A stretch of 64,000 nt of DNA from Arthrobacter sp. GMC3 (GTDB lineage Bacteria > Actinomycetota > Actinomycetes > Actinomycetales > Micrococcaceae), in assembly GCF_002929305.1 (NCBI RefSeq), contig NZ_PJIO01000001.1, positions 62,001-126,000 of the forward strand. Reading direction: 5' to 3'. Shown here piece by piece: positions 46,337 through 55,636 of the stretch (within the stretch, counting starts at the first letter, position 1; each line of letters starts with the position of its first letter). The translations under genes were made by a program, and so were the position numbers. The notes beneath the pieces are model-generated. The model saw only the letters and a list, made by a program, of their open reading frames with translations. It searched no databases and was not told where the DNA came from.

Positions 46337-48255
46337 GCGCTCACTTCCTGGGAATCTTCGTCAAAGTCGTCGAAGTTGGTGTCGCCGGCGCGCTGGTTGC
46401 TGGCGTTCAATACTGTGGCACCCATCCTGTCGGAAACATGTGTGGCTGGTGGCTCTGGCTCGTCGTCGGAGTCCAAATCCTTGGGTTCCTCGCTCAGGCT
46501 GGCCAGAACGTACCGGTAGTGCTCATGGGTGGCGAGCAGTTGCGTGTGGGTGCCCACGGCGGTGATGCGGCCGTCTTGGAGGACGGCAACCCGATCCGCC
46601 ATGGCAACGGTTGATGGCCTATGAGCGACGATCAAGGTGGTGGTGCTTTCAAGCACGGCGCGCAGCCGGGCCTCCACCCGCTCCTCGGTGTTGACGTCCA
46701 AGGCCGAAAGTGGGTCGTCGAGAACCAGCACGGTGGGCCGGGCGGCAATAGCCCGGGCCAGGGCCAGCCGCTGGCGCTGGCCGCCGGAGAGACTCAGTCC
46801 CTCCTCGCCAATCAGGGTTTCGACGCCGTCGGGCAGGGAATAGGCGAACTCCGCCTGGGCCACATCTAGGGCCTGCGCCAAGACTTCGTCATCGGTTTTC
46901 CCGGGGTGCGTAGCAGCACCCAGCAGGACGTTCTCGCGCACCGAGTTTGAGAACAAGGTGGTGTCTTCGAAGGCCATCGAAACGTGGGTGCGCAAATCGT
47001 GCACGGCCAGCTCGCGCAGGTCGACGCCGTCGAGGGTGATGGAGCCGCCTGTGACGTCAAAGAGCCGGGGGACGAGCTGGACCAGTGTGCTCTTGCCGCA
47101 GCCTGTGACCCCTACCAGCGCCATGGTCTCCCCGGCCCGCAGGGTCAGGTCCACGCCGTTGAGCATGTCGGCTTTGTCTGCTGGAGTGTCCGGGTAGCGG
47201 AAATGCACGTCGTGGAAGACGAGTTCGCCGTGCACATTCGCCAGTTTCTTGGGGTTGGCGGGGTCCTTGATGGTGTCTTGGGCGTCCATGACCTCAAAGT
47301 GGCGGTCGATAGCGGTCTTGGCGGCAAGTGTCATGGCCATGAGCGGGCCCATGGCCTCAACGGGGCCGGCGACCACGGCGGCGGTTGCGAAGAACGCCAC
47401 CAGGGTGCCGACGTCGAGGTGGCCATTGGCAACGAGAAGGATGCCAACTACCAGGCCGGAGCCCAGGGCAAGCTCGGGGAGTAGGGTCACCACGAGCGAA
47501 AAGACGGCGAGGGACTTGGCCTTGTGAATTTCGGTGGCCTGGAGTTCCTCGGCCTGCACGGAGAACGCGTCAAGGGCTTCCCTGCCACGGCCAAAGGCCT
47601 TGAGTACGCGGATGCCGTGCACGGACTCCTCGACGGCTGTGGCAAGGTCGCCCGCCTGGTCCTGACTTTGGCGGCTCACGCGGCCGTAGTTGCGGCGGAA
47701 CCGGAAGCCGAAGATGACAATGGGGAGGGCTGCCGCCAGGAAAATCAGGCCCAGCTGCCAGCTCATGGAGAACATCAGGCCCACACCGATGGTGACCGTG
47801 AGGGTGGTGACTACCAGCATGATGGCTCCGAAGGCCATCCAACGCCGCATGAAATTCAGATCGCTCATGGCCCGGCTCAGCAATTGCCCGGAACCCCAGC
47901 GGTCGTGGAACTCGACGGCCAGCGACTGCAGGTGCCGGTAGAACCCTGTGCGCATCTTGGTTTCCACGGTGGTGGCCGGCACAATCACGAACTGCCGGCG
48001 CAGCCACACAAAGGAGACTTCTAGCAGCCCAAGGACCAGGACCACGGCGGCCGCGATCCATACCCCGGTGCTGGCTCCGCCGGGGTGAAGTGCGGTGTTG
48101 ATCAGCACGCGGTACACCTGAGGGATGAGCAGGGCCACAACACTGGCCGCAAGTGCACTGACAAGCCCAAGGATGAGGCGCGGGAGCACCGGCCGTATGT
48201 GGGGTGCCAGTTTACGGAGTGAGTCGAACAAGGTGGTGTTGATTGTTTGCGCCAT
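46333..48255 (-). CDS. ABC exporter subunit, degenerate Walker B
   Basis: This 640-aa half-transporter precedes the 617-aa one and overlaps it by 4 bases. It has six helices, Walker [10 protein letters not shown] near 382, signature [10 protein letters not shown] and Walker [13 protein letters not shown], in which the catalytic Glu is replaced by Asp. With the non-canonical VSAGQ of its partner, this gives one consensus and one degenerate ATP site. The acidic C-terminal tail ([13 protein letters not shown]) is unusual. A candidate iron-box lies upstream. Confidence 0.92.
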   Translation of the reverse strand: MAQTINTTLFDSLRKLAPHIRPVLPRLILGLVSALAASVVALLIPQVYRVLINTALHPGGASTGVWIAAAVVLVLGLLEVSFVWLRRQFVIVPATTVETKMRTGFYRHLQSLAVEFHDRWGSGQLLSRAMSDLNFMRRWMAFGAIMLVVTTLTVTIGVGLMFSMSWQLGLIFLAAALPIVIFGFRFRRNYGRVSRQSQDQAGDLATAVEESVHGIRVLKAFGRGREALDAFSVQAEELQATEIHKAKSLAVFSLVVTLLPELALGSGLVVGILLVANGHLDVGTLVAFFATAAVVAGPVEAMGPLMAMTLAAKTAIDRHFEVMDAQDTIKDPANPKKLANVHGELVFHDVHFRYPDTPADKADMLNGVDLTLRAGETMALVGVTGCGKSTLVQLVPRLFDVTGGSITLDGVDLRELAVHDLRTHVSMAFEDTTLFSNSVRENVLLGAATHPGKTDDEVLAQALDVAQAEFAYSLPDGVETLIGEEGLSLSGGQRQRLALARAIAARPTVLVLDDPLSALDVNTEERVEARLRAVLESTTTLIVAHRPSTVAMADRVAVLQDGRITAVGTHTQLLATHEHYRYVLASLSEEPKDLDSDDEPEPPATHVSDRMGATVLNASNQRAGDTNFDDFDEDSQEVSA

Positions 48256-48384
48256 GTCACTTCTCAGACCGTGCGGAACGGCCTAGTTGTTGCCGGATTA
48301 CGGAAGGGGGCACGGATAGCGCTTCCCAAGAATCCCAGCCTACGCCAGCTGTGACCGCTGGCACTCGAATTTTGGCAAATTAGC

Positions 48385-48397
48385 TTAGGTAACCTCA
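48385..48397. promoter_or_regulatory. Candidate DtxR/IdeR-like box upstream of ABC exporter
   Basis: TTAGGTAACCTCA is an imperfect palindrome resembling a DtxR/IdeR half-site pair (TTAGGT..ACCTAA). It sits about 130 bases upstream of the exporter operon in the gap before the metallophosphoesterase gene. The match is short and alone, so iron regulation is only a possibility. Confidence 0.3.
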
Positions 48398-48443
48398 GCA
48401 ATTACTTTTTGTAATGACGGAACTGACGCGCCGCTGCGACTGC

Positions 48444-49394
48444 CTACGACTTGGCTGTCAGCGTCAACACCACAGCTTCTGGGCGGCACGCGAAGCGGAC
48501 AGGCGCCGTACGGGAGGTGCCGATCCCGCCTGAGACGTTTACCGGCGTCGTATGCCCGTTGGCATCCCAGTCATGCAGGCCCTTGGCGCGCCAGGTTGGA
48601 AGGTCACAATTGCTGACCAAGGCGCCGTAGCCGGGTATGCAGACTTGGCCGCCGTGCGTGTGGCCAGCCAAGATGAGGTCCGCTTGTTCGGTGGTGAAGT
48701 GGTCCAGCACCCTTTGATACGGGGCGTGGACGACGGCGATCTTCACGTGAGGAGCGCTGTCCTGGGTGGCGGATCCGCGCGGCCACCCGGCGTAGCGTTC
48801 ACGATTCAGGTGGGGATCGTCCACACCGCTGAAGTCAAAGCGGATGCCGTTCATGGGGATCGACTGGGCCCGGTTGGTCAGGTTCACCCAGCCACCCATG
48901 CCAAAGCCGGTGTGCAGTGCCTGCGTGTCCAGGGCGATGGGCTGCTTGGCATTGGCGTTGGGCAACTTGGAGGGGCCGGCGAAGTAGCCAAACGGATTTT
49001 TGAAGCGAGGAGCAAAGTAGTCGTTGGAGCCGGGCACAAAAACACCGGGAAACTCCATGAGGGGGGCCAACGCCTCCAACAAAGGGGGAACGGCATCCGG
49101 GTGGCTCAAATTGTCGCCGGTGTTGACCACCAGATCGGGTTTGAGATCCGCCAGGCCGCGCAGCCACGCCGTCTTTTTTTGCTGGCCTGGGGCGAGGTGG
49201 ATGTCGGAAAGGTGCAACACCCTGAAAGGCTTGGACCCGGGCGGCAGGACAGGAACGCTCTCCTCACGGATGGTGAACCAGTTCCGCTCGATCAACGCCC
49301 CATACGCCAAGCACCCAACAGCTGTGGTTGTTGCCAAGCCCGCCGCCCAGCCCAAAGTGGTAAGGCGTGAAGCGGCCGTGTGTTGGGTGCCCAT
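48444..49394 (-). CDS. Metallophosphoesterase (YkuE/Rv3683-like)
   Basis: This 316-aa protein has an N-terminal membrane segment (about 12-33), then a calcineurin-like phosphoesterase: SDIH (Asp64, His66), NTGDN (Asp94), GSNDYF, VVHAPY and GHTHGGQ. It sits directly downstream of the ponA-type gene (8 bases), as in Mycobacterium tuberculosis where Rv3683 is next to ponA2. Substrate unknown. Confidence 0.9.
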   Translation of the reverse strand: MGTQHTAASRLTTLGWAAGLATTTAVGCLAYGALIERNWFTIREESVPVLPPGSKPFRVLHLSDIHLAPGQQKKTAWLRGLADLKPDLVVNTGDNLSHPDAVPPLLEALAPLMEFPGVFVPGSNDYFAPRFKNPFGYFAGPSKLPNANAKQPIALDTQALHTGFGMGGWVNLTNRAQSIPMNGIRFDFSGVDDPHLNRERYAGWPRGSATQDSAPHVKIAVVHAPYQRVLDHFTTEQADLILAGHTHGGQVCIPGYGALVSNCDLPTWRAKGLHDWDANGHTTPVNVSGGIGTSRTAPVRFACRPEAVVLTLTAKS

Positions 49395-49402
49395 GGGTGG
49401 TG

Positions 49403-51610
49403 CTAGTCCTTCTTCTCTGCGGCGGGCTCGCTGGGCTTGGCTGCATCCTTGGCGTCGGTCTTGGGTGCTGCCGTCACAGGGGGGTTGACCATGCTGGCGG
49501 GCGGTGCGTCGAAGGCTCCGGTGTCAAAGTTACCGGCAACCTGCTTCATGTACCCCTGCCACGCCTTGCCGGCGTAGGTGGCGCCATCGACATAATCGAT
49601 GCGCTTGTTAGCGATCAACAGGCCGTTGTTGGAACGGTCCTTCTTTTCCGGGCTTCCCAACCATGAGGTGGTGACCAGGCCCTTGGTGAAGCCGGTGGTC
49701 CACGTCTGCTGGGAATCATTGGTGGTACCGGTCTTGGCGCCGGAGGGGAGGCCGATGCCGATCTGGAAGCCGGAGCCACGCACCAATACTTCCTGGAGAA
49801 CCGAGACGACACCCGCGGCAACTTCCGGCTTGATGGTTTGCTGGCAGTTGGCGCTCGGCACCGGGAACTTGTCGCCCTTGGCGTTGGTGATGGAGAGCAG
49901 TGCAATGGGATCACAATGCACCCCGCCCGAGGCGAAGGTGGCAAACGCGGAGGCCATGATGACAGGGGCAACCTCACCACTACCCAGCAGGCTACTGACG
50001 TTGGTGAGATCGTAGGGCTGGTTGGGGTCTTCGCCCAGGTGGATACCTGCCGCCGTCATCATCTTCTGGATGTTGCACATGTCGAGTTTGGCGGCAGTGG
50101 CGAAGGTGGCCGTGTTGAGGGAGTTGTAGAGGCCCTCACGTGCCGTCAAGCGTTGGTAGAAGTTATTCTCGGCGTTTTGCAGGTCTTTGGAGCCGGGGTA
50201 ATTGTTGTCGTAGATGCCCGACGTGGTGCCGCAGCTGTTGACCCAGGGGAAGCCTGCCGGATACTTCCTAACCGAGGCGTCAACGATCTCGTTGATCTTG
50301 TGCCCGGAATTCAGCCATTCGGCAAAGGTGAACGGCTTGATGGTTGAACCCACATCAAATCCACCGGCACCACCCAGGGACTGTCCCTTGGCATCCAGAC
50401 GGTCCACGTTGAAGTTGTAGTCACTGCCCCACTGCCCCTCGGCAGGGAACAGCTTCGTGTTTTGCGCCATGGCCAGGATCTGACCGGTCTTGGGCTGCAC
50501 GCTCACGATCGCCTGGCCCACCTGGTCAGGGTTGTTGTCCATGGGGGTGAAGTTGTTGAACTGCTCCTGAGCCGCGTCCTGCAGGGTTGGGTTCAGTGTG
50601 GTGGTGATGGTCAGGCCGCCTTGGTCCAGCAGCTTTCCCCGGTCAGCGGGAGTCTTGCCGAACGCCGGATCGTTGAGAATCAGGTTGGTGGCGTACTGGC
50701 AGAAGTACTCGGCACGAACGGCAGTGGCGCAGCCGTTCTTGTGGGCCTGCACATTCAATTCGATCGGCGTGGCGACGGCTGCGTCGTACTGTTCCTTGTC
50801 GATCTTCTTTTGATCAAACATGCGGTCCAGCACCATGTTGCGGCGGGAAAGTGCGTTTTCCGGGTTCGCCAGCGGGTCATAGTAAGAAGGAAGGTTCACG
50901 ACGCCGGCCAACGTGGCTGCCTGCGGAAGCGTCAAGTCCTTGGCGGAGACGCCAAAGTAGAAGGACGCCGCGGATTCAATCCCGTAGTTTCCGTTGGCGA
51001 AAAACACCCAGTTCAAGTAGCCCTGCAGGATCTCATCCTTGGAGTACTTCTTGTCTATGGCGATCGCGAGCTTGATTTCGCGGACCTTGTCGCCAACCTG
51101 CTTGTCGCCGCCGACCTTTGCCTTCTCGCCTTCACCATTGGCTTCAAGGGTCTGGATGATGACGTTGTTAACGTATTGCTGGGTGATGGTGGAGGCGCCC
51201 TGGCGGTCGCCACCGCGGGCCATCGATGCCATGGCACGCATCAGGCCCTTGGCGTCAATGCCGCCGTGCTCATAGAAGCGGGCATCCTCAATCGAAACGA
51301 TGGCGTCCCGCATGAACGGGGAGATGGCATCCAGAGCCACCTCGGTGCGGTTCTGGTTGTAGAACGTGGCCAACAAAGACCCATCCGAGGCAAGAATCTT
51401 TGATGACTGGGCCGGCGTGCCCACCGACATTTCATCCGGAAGATCGTCAAAAAAGGAGATGGAGGACGTGGCGGTGTTGCCCGTCAGCGCCACGGCAGGG
51501 ACCATCAGGCCCGCCACCAGGACACCACAAACCGCGCTCACACCCAGGAAGAGAACCAGTTTTCCCAGAGTTGTGGCGGTATCGAAAATGGGGTGTTTTT
51601 TTGCAGCCAT
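49403..51610 (-). CDS. Bifunctional penicillin-binding protein (GT51 plus transpeptidase)
   Basis: This 735-aa class A PBP has a cytoplasmic N-terminus, one membrane helix (about 18-42), a GT51 transglycosylase (catalytic Glu108 in SIEDARFYEHGG), and a transpeptidase domain with STIKPF near 422, SLN and KTGTTND near 625. A Lys/Ala-rich tail (AAPKTDAKDAAKPSEPAAEK) ends the protein. It synthesises and crosslinks peptidoglycan. The upstream gene on the opposite strand starts only 36 bases away. Confidence 0.95.
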   Translation of the reverse strand: MAAKKHPIFDTATTLGKLVLFLGVSAVCGVLVAGLMVPAVALTGNTATSSISFFDDLPDEMSVGTPAQSSKILASDGSLLATFYNQNRTEVALDAISPFMRDAIVSIEDARFYEHGGIDAKGLMRAMASMARGGDRQGASTITQQYVNNVIIQTLEANGEGEKAKVGGDKQVGDKVREIKLAIAIDKKYSKDEILQGYLNWVFFANGNYGIESAASFYFGVSAKDLTLPQAATLAGVVNLPSYYDPLANPENALSRRNMVLDRMFDQKKIDKEQYDAAVATPIELNVQAHKNGCATAVRAEYFCQYATNLILNDPAFGKTPADRGKLLDQGGLTITTTLNPTLQDAAQEQFNNFTPMDNNPDQVGQAIVSVQPKTGQILAMAQNTKLFPAEGQWGSDYNFNVDRLDAKGQSLGGAGGFDVGSTIKPFTFAEWLNSGHKINEIVDASVRKYPAGFPWVNSCGTTSGIYDNNYPGSKDLQNAENNFYQRLTAREGLYNSLNTATFATAAKLDMCNIQKMMTAAGIHLGEDPNQPYDLTNVSSLLGSGEVAPVIMASAFATFASGGVHCDPIALLSITNAKGDKFPVPSANCQQTIKPEVAAGVVSVLQEVLVRGSGFQIGIGLPSGAKTGTTNDSQQTWTTGFTKGLVTTSWLGSPEKKDRSNNGLLIANKRIDYVDGATYAGKAWQGYMKQVAGNFDTGAFDAPPASMVNPPVTAAPKTDAKDAAKPSEPAAEKKD

Positions 51611-51646
51611 TTTCCCAGTTTACCGGTAGGGGATACCCTTTGAAGC

Positions 51647-51802
51647 ATGACCAAATGGGAGTACGCTACGATTCCGCTCATAATTCACGCAACAAAGCAG
51701 ATCCTTGACCAGTGGGGTGAGGATGGCTGGGAGCTGGTTCAGGTTGTCACCGGACCTGACGGCAACGGCCTCGTTGCCTACTTGAAGCGAGAGAAGGCAT
51801 AG
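51647..51802 (+). CDS. DUF4177 small protein
   Basis: This 51-aa protein begins MTKWEYATIPLIIHATKQIL and ends DGNGLVAYLKREKA. WGEDGWELV is the DUF4177 core. The gene fits the actinobacterial neighbourhood, where a 51-aa protein (Rv3678A in M. tuberculosis, from memory) precedes ridA. It lies 2 bases before ridA, so it is the first gene of a coupled operon. It is divergent from the PBP gene with a 36-base gap; a -10-like GATACC lies about 10 bases upstream, so it may be leaderless. Confidence 0.85.
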   Translation: MTKWEYATIPLIIHATKQILDQWGEDGWELVQVVTGPDGNGLVAYLKREKA

Positions 51803-51804
51803 CC

Positions 51805-52290
51805 ATGGAAACCGCAAAGACTCAAGGAACTTCCCGCATTGAGGCGCGCCTGGCGGAGCTCGGTTTGACGCTTCCCGCCGTCGCCGCGCCCGTGGCCACC
51901 TACGTGCCCGCCGTGGTATCAGGCAACCATGTCTACACCTCGGGGCAGCTGCCTTTTATTGACGGCAAACTCACAGACACCGGCAAAGTTGGCGCCGAAG
52001 TTTCCGCTGAGGACGCAAAAAGGCTTGCCGCCGTCTGCGCAATCAACGCCTTGGCCGCAGTTAAAAGCGTCATTGGTGACCTGGATCGTGTCACCCGGAT
52101 CGTGAAAGTTGTTGGCTTTGTTGCCTCCGACCCTTCGTTCTCGGGCCAGCCGGGCGTCATCAACGGCGCATCCGAACTGTTGGGTGAAGTTTTCGGCGAG
52201 GTCGGAGTTCACGCACGCTCCGCCGTCGGAGTTTCCGTACTTCCCCTGGACTCGCCTGTTGAGGTTGAGTTGATTGCCGAATTCCAGTAG
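51805..52290 (+). CDS. RidA family protein
   Basis: This 161-aa enamine/imine deaminase-like protein has the YjgF/RidA fold with VYTSGQLPFIDGKL, CAINALAAVKSVIGDLDRV and RSAVGVSVLPLDSPVEVELI. It is longer than E. coli RidA (128 aa) at the N-terminus. AGAAGG precedes ATG 51805 inside the DUF4177 gene, so the genes are coupled; the NUDIX gene overlaps its end by 17 bases. Confidence 0.9.
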   Translation: METAKTQGTSRIEARLAELGLTLPAVAAPVATYVPAVVSGNHVYTSGQLPFIDGKLTDTGKVGAEVSAEDAKRLAAVCAINALAAVKSVIGDLDRVTRIVKVVGFVASDPSFSGQPGVINGASELLGEVFGEVGVHARSAVGVSVLPLDSPVEVELIAEFQ

Positions 52291-53218
52291 CAACCCCGCG
52301 GGCATCCGGCCCGCAGGCAAGCGGACCTTTCCGCTAAATGCCGATCAGTCCGAGGCCGCGCAGGCCTGGCTTGATTTTGGCGAACGCACACCCAGCAAGC
52401 CCCGCTTTGCATCCTCGGTGGTGCTGTTGAAAGACAGCCCCACCGGGTTGCAGGCGTTTATGACCTACCGGCCCGGCGGTTCACCCTTGGGGACCGTCGC
52501 GTTTCCCGGCGGCACCGTTGAACCCGCCGACGACGACGTCACCGACTGGGTAGGACCCTCACCTCTGCAGTGGGCCAAGAGCTTGGGCACCCCAAACGTG
52601 GATCTGGCCAAGCGCCATGTGGTGGCCGCCATCCGTGAAACGTTTGAGGAAACCGGGATCCTGCTGGCCGGACCCGACGCGTCCTCCCTGGTGGAGAGCG
52701 TCTCCGGACCCGAATGGATGAAGGCGCGCGAGGCCATCGCCTCCCAGGACACCACCTTTGCTCAGGTGCTGGAACGGCGTGGTTTGGCGTTGCGCACCGA
52801 TCTGCTCAAACCGTTGAGCCACTGGATGAGCCCCGATTTTGCGCACCGCCGCTTCGACACCCGCTACTTCGCCGCCGTCCGCCCTGTCAGTCAGCAGCCA
52901 CAGCTTCTGGACAGCAAGGGTGTGTGGGGGCGGTGGGCCTGTGCCGCCGACGTTCTGGCTGCCCGCGGCACCGCGGCGCTGGGCGATGAGATCGGGCTGC
53001 CAAACACGGCAGGTCTGACCCTTGGTGAGCTGAGCGTCCCCGCCGTGGAAATCATCCTGGAGAAGCTGGCCGCTGCACGCGGCTGCATCGCCTACCTGAA
53101 CCACAAGCGGCCCAGCAACGAATACAAGCCAGAATTGGTGACGTTGCCCGACGGATCCTTTGGGCTGGAAGTGTCGGTGGCGCCAGCCTCCGAAGGCGCA
53201 GCCTGCCGGGAGCGGTAG
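52274..53218 (+). CDS. NUDIX hydrolase (NUDT19-like)
   Basis: This 314-aa protein contains a NUDIX box split by an insertion: GTVAFPGGTVEPADDDVTDW, then about 25 residues, then RETFEETGIL with the metal-binding Glu pair. The insertion is characteristic of NUDT19-like proteins, which hydrolyse CoA or RNA-cap-like diphosphates. The start is TTG 52274, with GAGG 9 bases upstream, overlapping ridA by 17 bases. Confidence 0.85.
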   Translation: MPNSSSNPAGIRPAGKRTFPLNADQSEAAQAWLDFGERTPSKPRFASSVVLLKDSPTGLQAFMTYRPGGSPLGTVAFPGGTVEPADDDVTDWVGPSPLQWAKSLGTPNVDLAKRHVVAAIRETFEETGILLAGPDASSLVESVSGPEWMKAREAIASQDTTFAQVLERRGLALRTDLLKPLSHWMSPDFAHRRFDTRYFAAVRPVSQQPQLLDSKGVWGRWACAADVLAARGTAALGDEIGLPNTAGLTLGELSVPAVEIILEKLAAARGCIAYLNHKRPSNEYKPELVTLPDGSFGLEVSVAPASEGAACRER

Positions 53219-53228
53219 CCCGCCAGCA

Positions 53229-53413
53229 ACGCCGTATCACTTTTGGCGCCTTTTCCCCGACGCTGTATCACTTTTGGTCAACTTTTCCGGAACGCGGTAT
53301 CACCAGAACGCGCGGCATCCGGGTTTGCCTACAAGAAGTGATACGGCGTTGTCGAAATCGATGCCGAAGGTGATACCGCGTCCGCAGAAATGGCGCCAAA
53401 AGTGATACGGCGT
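53229..53413. repeat. Nested palindromic repeat array of GTATCAC motifs
   Basis: Six copies of a GTATCAC motif: three forward (in the segments from 53229, 53262 and 53292) and three inverted (near 53338, 53370 and 53401). The outer arms ACGCCGTATCACTTTTGGCG-CC (53229-53250) and the reverse (53392-53413) are perfect 22-bp inverted repeats. It contains no gene and is not a CRISPR array, as the spacers are short and unequal and the motif switches strand. Confidence 0.75.
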
Positions 53414-53480
53414 CAGGGCGGATCAGAACCCAGACAAAAATGAGGGGCGGACCACCATCAGGTGATCCACCCTTCATTGC

Positions 53481-53541
53481 GCTGTGCCGCTTAGCGGGAA
53501 CGCCGGCGCAGTCGGTTGACGTCCAAGATGACAACGGCGCG
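53481..53541 (-). pseudogene. Duplicated 3' fragment of the crp gene
   Basis: Bases 53491-53541 match 55637-55687, the last 17 codons and stop of the crp gene, in 50 of 51 positions and in the same orientation. Ten further bases, GCTGTG(C/T)CGC, match outside the stop codon with a 6-base gap. It lies just beyond the 3' end of the Ig-repeat gene, so the two copies flank that gene. The fragment is not expressed as Crp. Confidence 0.85.
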
Positions 53542-53549
53542 CCTGGCCG

Positions 53550-55334
53550 TTAAGTTCGTGTGCGTGTCCGACGGGCACGGTACGTCGCGGTGCCAAGGGC
53601 CAGAAGCAGGATGCTGGCGGCCAAGGCACCCCCAACCGTGGATCCGGTTGCAGCGAGCGGGGAAGAGGCGACTACCGGTGCCGGGACAGGCGCCGCTGTG
53701 ATCGGCGGTGCTGGGTTGGCTGCAGTGACGACTGAAAAAGCATTTGACACAACAGCTTTGGGGTCGGCGACTGTGCCCACAGTATCCGTCACACCCACCA
53801 GGCTCGCGGAGATCACAGTGCCATTTGCGGTGGTGTTGGGGGCTGGCGTGTATGTGGCGGTGAATGTTAAGCTGCCGTCCGCCGAAGCCAACGGCGACAG
53901 GGTCCCGTTGGGCACGGACACGTTTGCATTCGAGAAACCGGTGACTGCCCTGGAAAAACGGAACGTCACCAGCGAAGTCTCACCCGCTCCCATTGATGTG
54001 GCTGAGACGTTGATGGTGAGCGTAAGTGGTGCCGTGTATACCGCGTACTCGTTGGAGCTGGCCGTTCCGGCCCCGGCATTGCCAGCGAGGTTGCGCACCC
54101 CTGTGAGGTCAAGCGTGATGACGTTCCGTGCCTGGAAAACGTCGGCCCCCGGGATCAGGGTGGCGGTCCAGGTGGTGCCGCCGTCAGAGCTTTTCATGTC
54201 GGAGAAGGTGCCGTTGAGGATGGCCAGATCGTCCGTGTCGAAGCCGGTAACGGCCTCGGAGAAGGTGGTGGTGACGGTTGAGATCTCACCTGCGTGCAGT
54301 GCCGGATTGGCCACGACGATTGTCGCCGTTGGACGTATGGTGCTGATCGTGAAGTTGCCCGAGTCGGTGAGGCCGGTGCCCGCATTGCCTGCAAGGTTTT
54401 TCACCCCGGTATTGTTCAGGGTAATCAGATTCGTGGTGTCATCGACGCCAGAAGTCGGGGTGAAGGTGGCAGTCCAGGTGATGCCGCCGTCGTCGCTATT
54501 CACGGCGGACAAGGTTCCGTTGGGGATGCTCAGGTCGGAGTTGTCGAAGCCTGTCACCTCCTCCGAAAAAGTGATCGTGACGAGGGAAGTTTGACCTGCA
54601 TGAAGTGTCGGATTGGCCACGACGATTGTCGCCGTCGGTCGCTGAGAGCTAATCGAGTACGCGTTGGACGAAGTCGTGCCGGTCCCGGGGTTGCCTGCAC
54701 TGTCCGTCAACCCGCTCATTTCCAGGATGATCCAGCTGGTGGAGGCACTGATGCCAGCAGCCGGGGTGAGCGTGGCGCGCCAGGTGACGCCGCCGTCGGA
54801 GGTACCCAGGTTGGAGAGGGTGCCGTTGTTGATGGTCAGGTCGGCGTTGCTGAAGCCAACAACTGCCTCGGAAAAGGTGACGGTCACGTCGGAGGTCGCT
54901 CCAATTCCGAGTCGCGGATTGGCCACGACGATTGTCGCCGTTGGACGCACGGTGTCGATCGAGAAGGCGTTCGAATTGATGGTTCCGGCGCCGAAGTCGC
55001 CAGCCTTGTTCTTCACCCCGGTCATATCCAAGCTGATCACGTTGGCGGAGGCGGTGATGCTGGCGAACGGGGTGAAAGTGGCAGTCCAGGTGATATTGCC
55101 GTCAGAGCTGCTCGCGGCTGTCAAGGTCCCGTGCGGGATGGTCAGGTCGGCGTTGTTGAAGTCGTCAACGGCCTCGGAGAAGGTGATTGTGACGTGGCTT
55201 GCTTGACCGATCGCGAGTGTCGAATCGGCCACCACGATGGTGGCTGTCGGAGTTGCGGCGAAAGCTGTACCCGGCACGCCGAGCATTAAGGCCAGCGCGG
55301 CGACAATGGTGATTGCAATGGAGCGAAAACGCAC
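53550..55334 (-). CDS. Surface protein with five Ig-like repeats and LAATG sorting signal
   Basis: This protein of about 594 aa has a signal peptide (ITIVAALALMLGVPGTAFA), five tandem repeats of about 105 residues, each with PTATIVVA(D/N)..L..G..S.VT.TFSEAV..F then DGG.TWTAT and ending in LAGNAG-like or (V/L)SNAFS, and a C-terminal LAATG, membrane helix and RARRTRTRT tail. It should be wall-anchored and probably serves in adhesion. GTG 55334 (TVRFRSIAITIV) is preferred; 55397 would add 21 basic residues. The gene lies between two copies of the crp 3' end. Confidence 0.85.
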   Translation of the reverse strand: MRFRSIAITIVAALALMLGVPGTAFAATPTATIVVADSTLAIGQASHVTITFSEAVDDFNNADLTIPHGTLTAASSSDGNITWTATFTPFASITASANVISLDMTGVKNKAGDFGAGTINSNAFSIDTVRPTATIVVANPRLGIGATSDVTVTFSEAVVGFSNADLTINNGTLSNLGTSDGGVTWRATLTPAAGISASTSWIILEMSGLTDSAGNPGTGTTSSNAYSISSQRPTATIVVANPTLHAGQTSLVTITFSEEVTGFDNSDLSIPNGTLSAVNSDDGGITWTATFTPTSGVDDTTNLITLNNTGVKNLAGNAGTGLTDSGNFTISTIRPTATIVVANPALHAGEISTVTTTFSEAVTGFDTDDLAILNGTFSDMKSSDGGTTWTATLIPGADVFQARNVITLDLTGVRNLAGNAGAGTASSNEYAVYTAPLTLTINVSATSMGAGETSLVTFRFSRAVTGFSNANVSVPNGTLSPLASADGSLTFTATYTPAPNTTANGTVISASLVGVTDTVGTVADPKAVVSNAFSVVTAANPAPPITAAPVPAPVVASSPLAATGSTVGGALAASILLLALGTATYRARRTRTRT

Positions 55335-55554
55335 GGTGAAATCCCTATCTCGGAGTAAGCGGGGGACGGGTACGTCGTCACCGCGAATAAAGCCCAACCC
55401 AGATTAGCGGCCATCGATTGCCAATGCCCCGCAAGGCGGCCGAAAGTCCGAAAGTTACGGTCCGCGGCAGGGCAGGTGTATGGCGCGGCAGCCGGGCTGA
55501 GAGCCAACGCCTAGGTGCTGCGATTCTGAGCTGCACCGCCGGGATGGGTGCACA

Positions 55555-55592
55555 AAAGATGCCGATATTTCCAAGGAAACATCGGCATCTTT
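55555..55592 (-). terminator. Terminator downstream of crp
   Basis: AAAGATGCCGAT (55555-55566) and its complement (55581-55592) form a 12-bp stem, extended by TTTCC/GGAAA through an A-C mismatch. A T-rich tail follows on both strands. It lies 45 bases past the crp stop. Confidence 0.8.
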
Positions 55593-55636
55593 GTATACTC
55601 AACCGCGGGCAGGCCGCGCAGCTGTGTCGCTAGGGT

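Noticed and set aside
53229..53413. Possible CRISPR array
   Set aside because: The repeat unit is only about 7-22 bp, occurs in both orientations and lacks uniform spacers; no cas genes are present.
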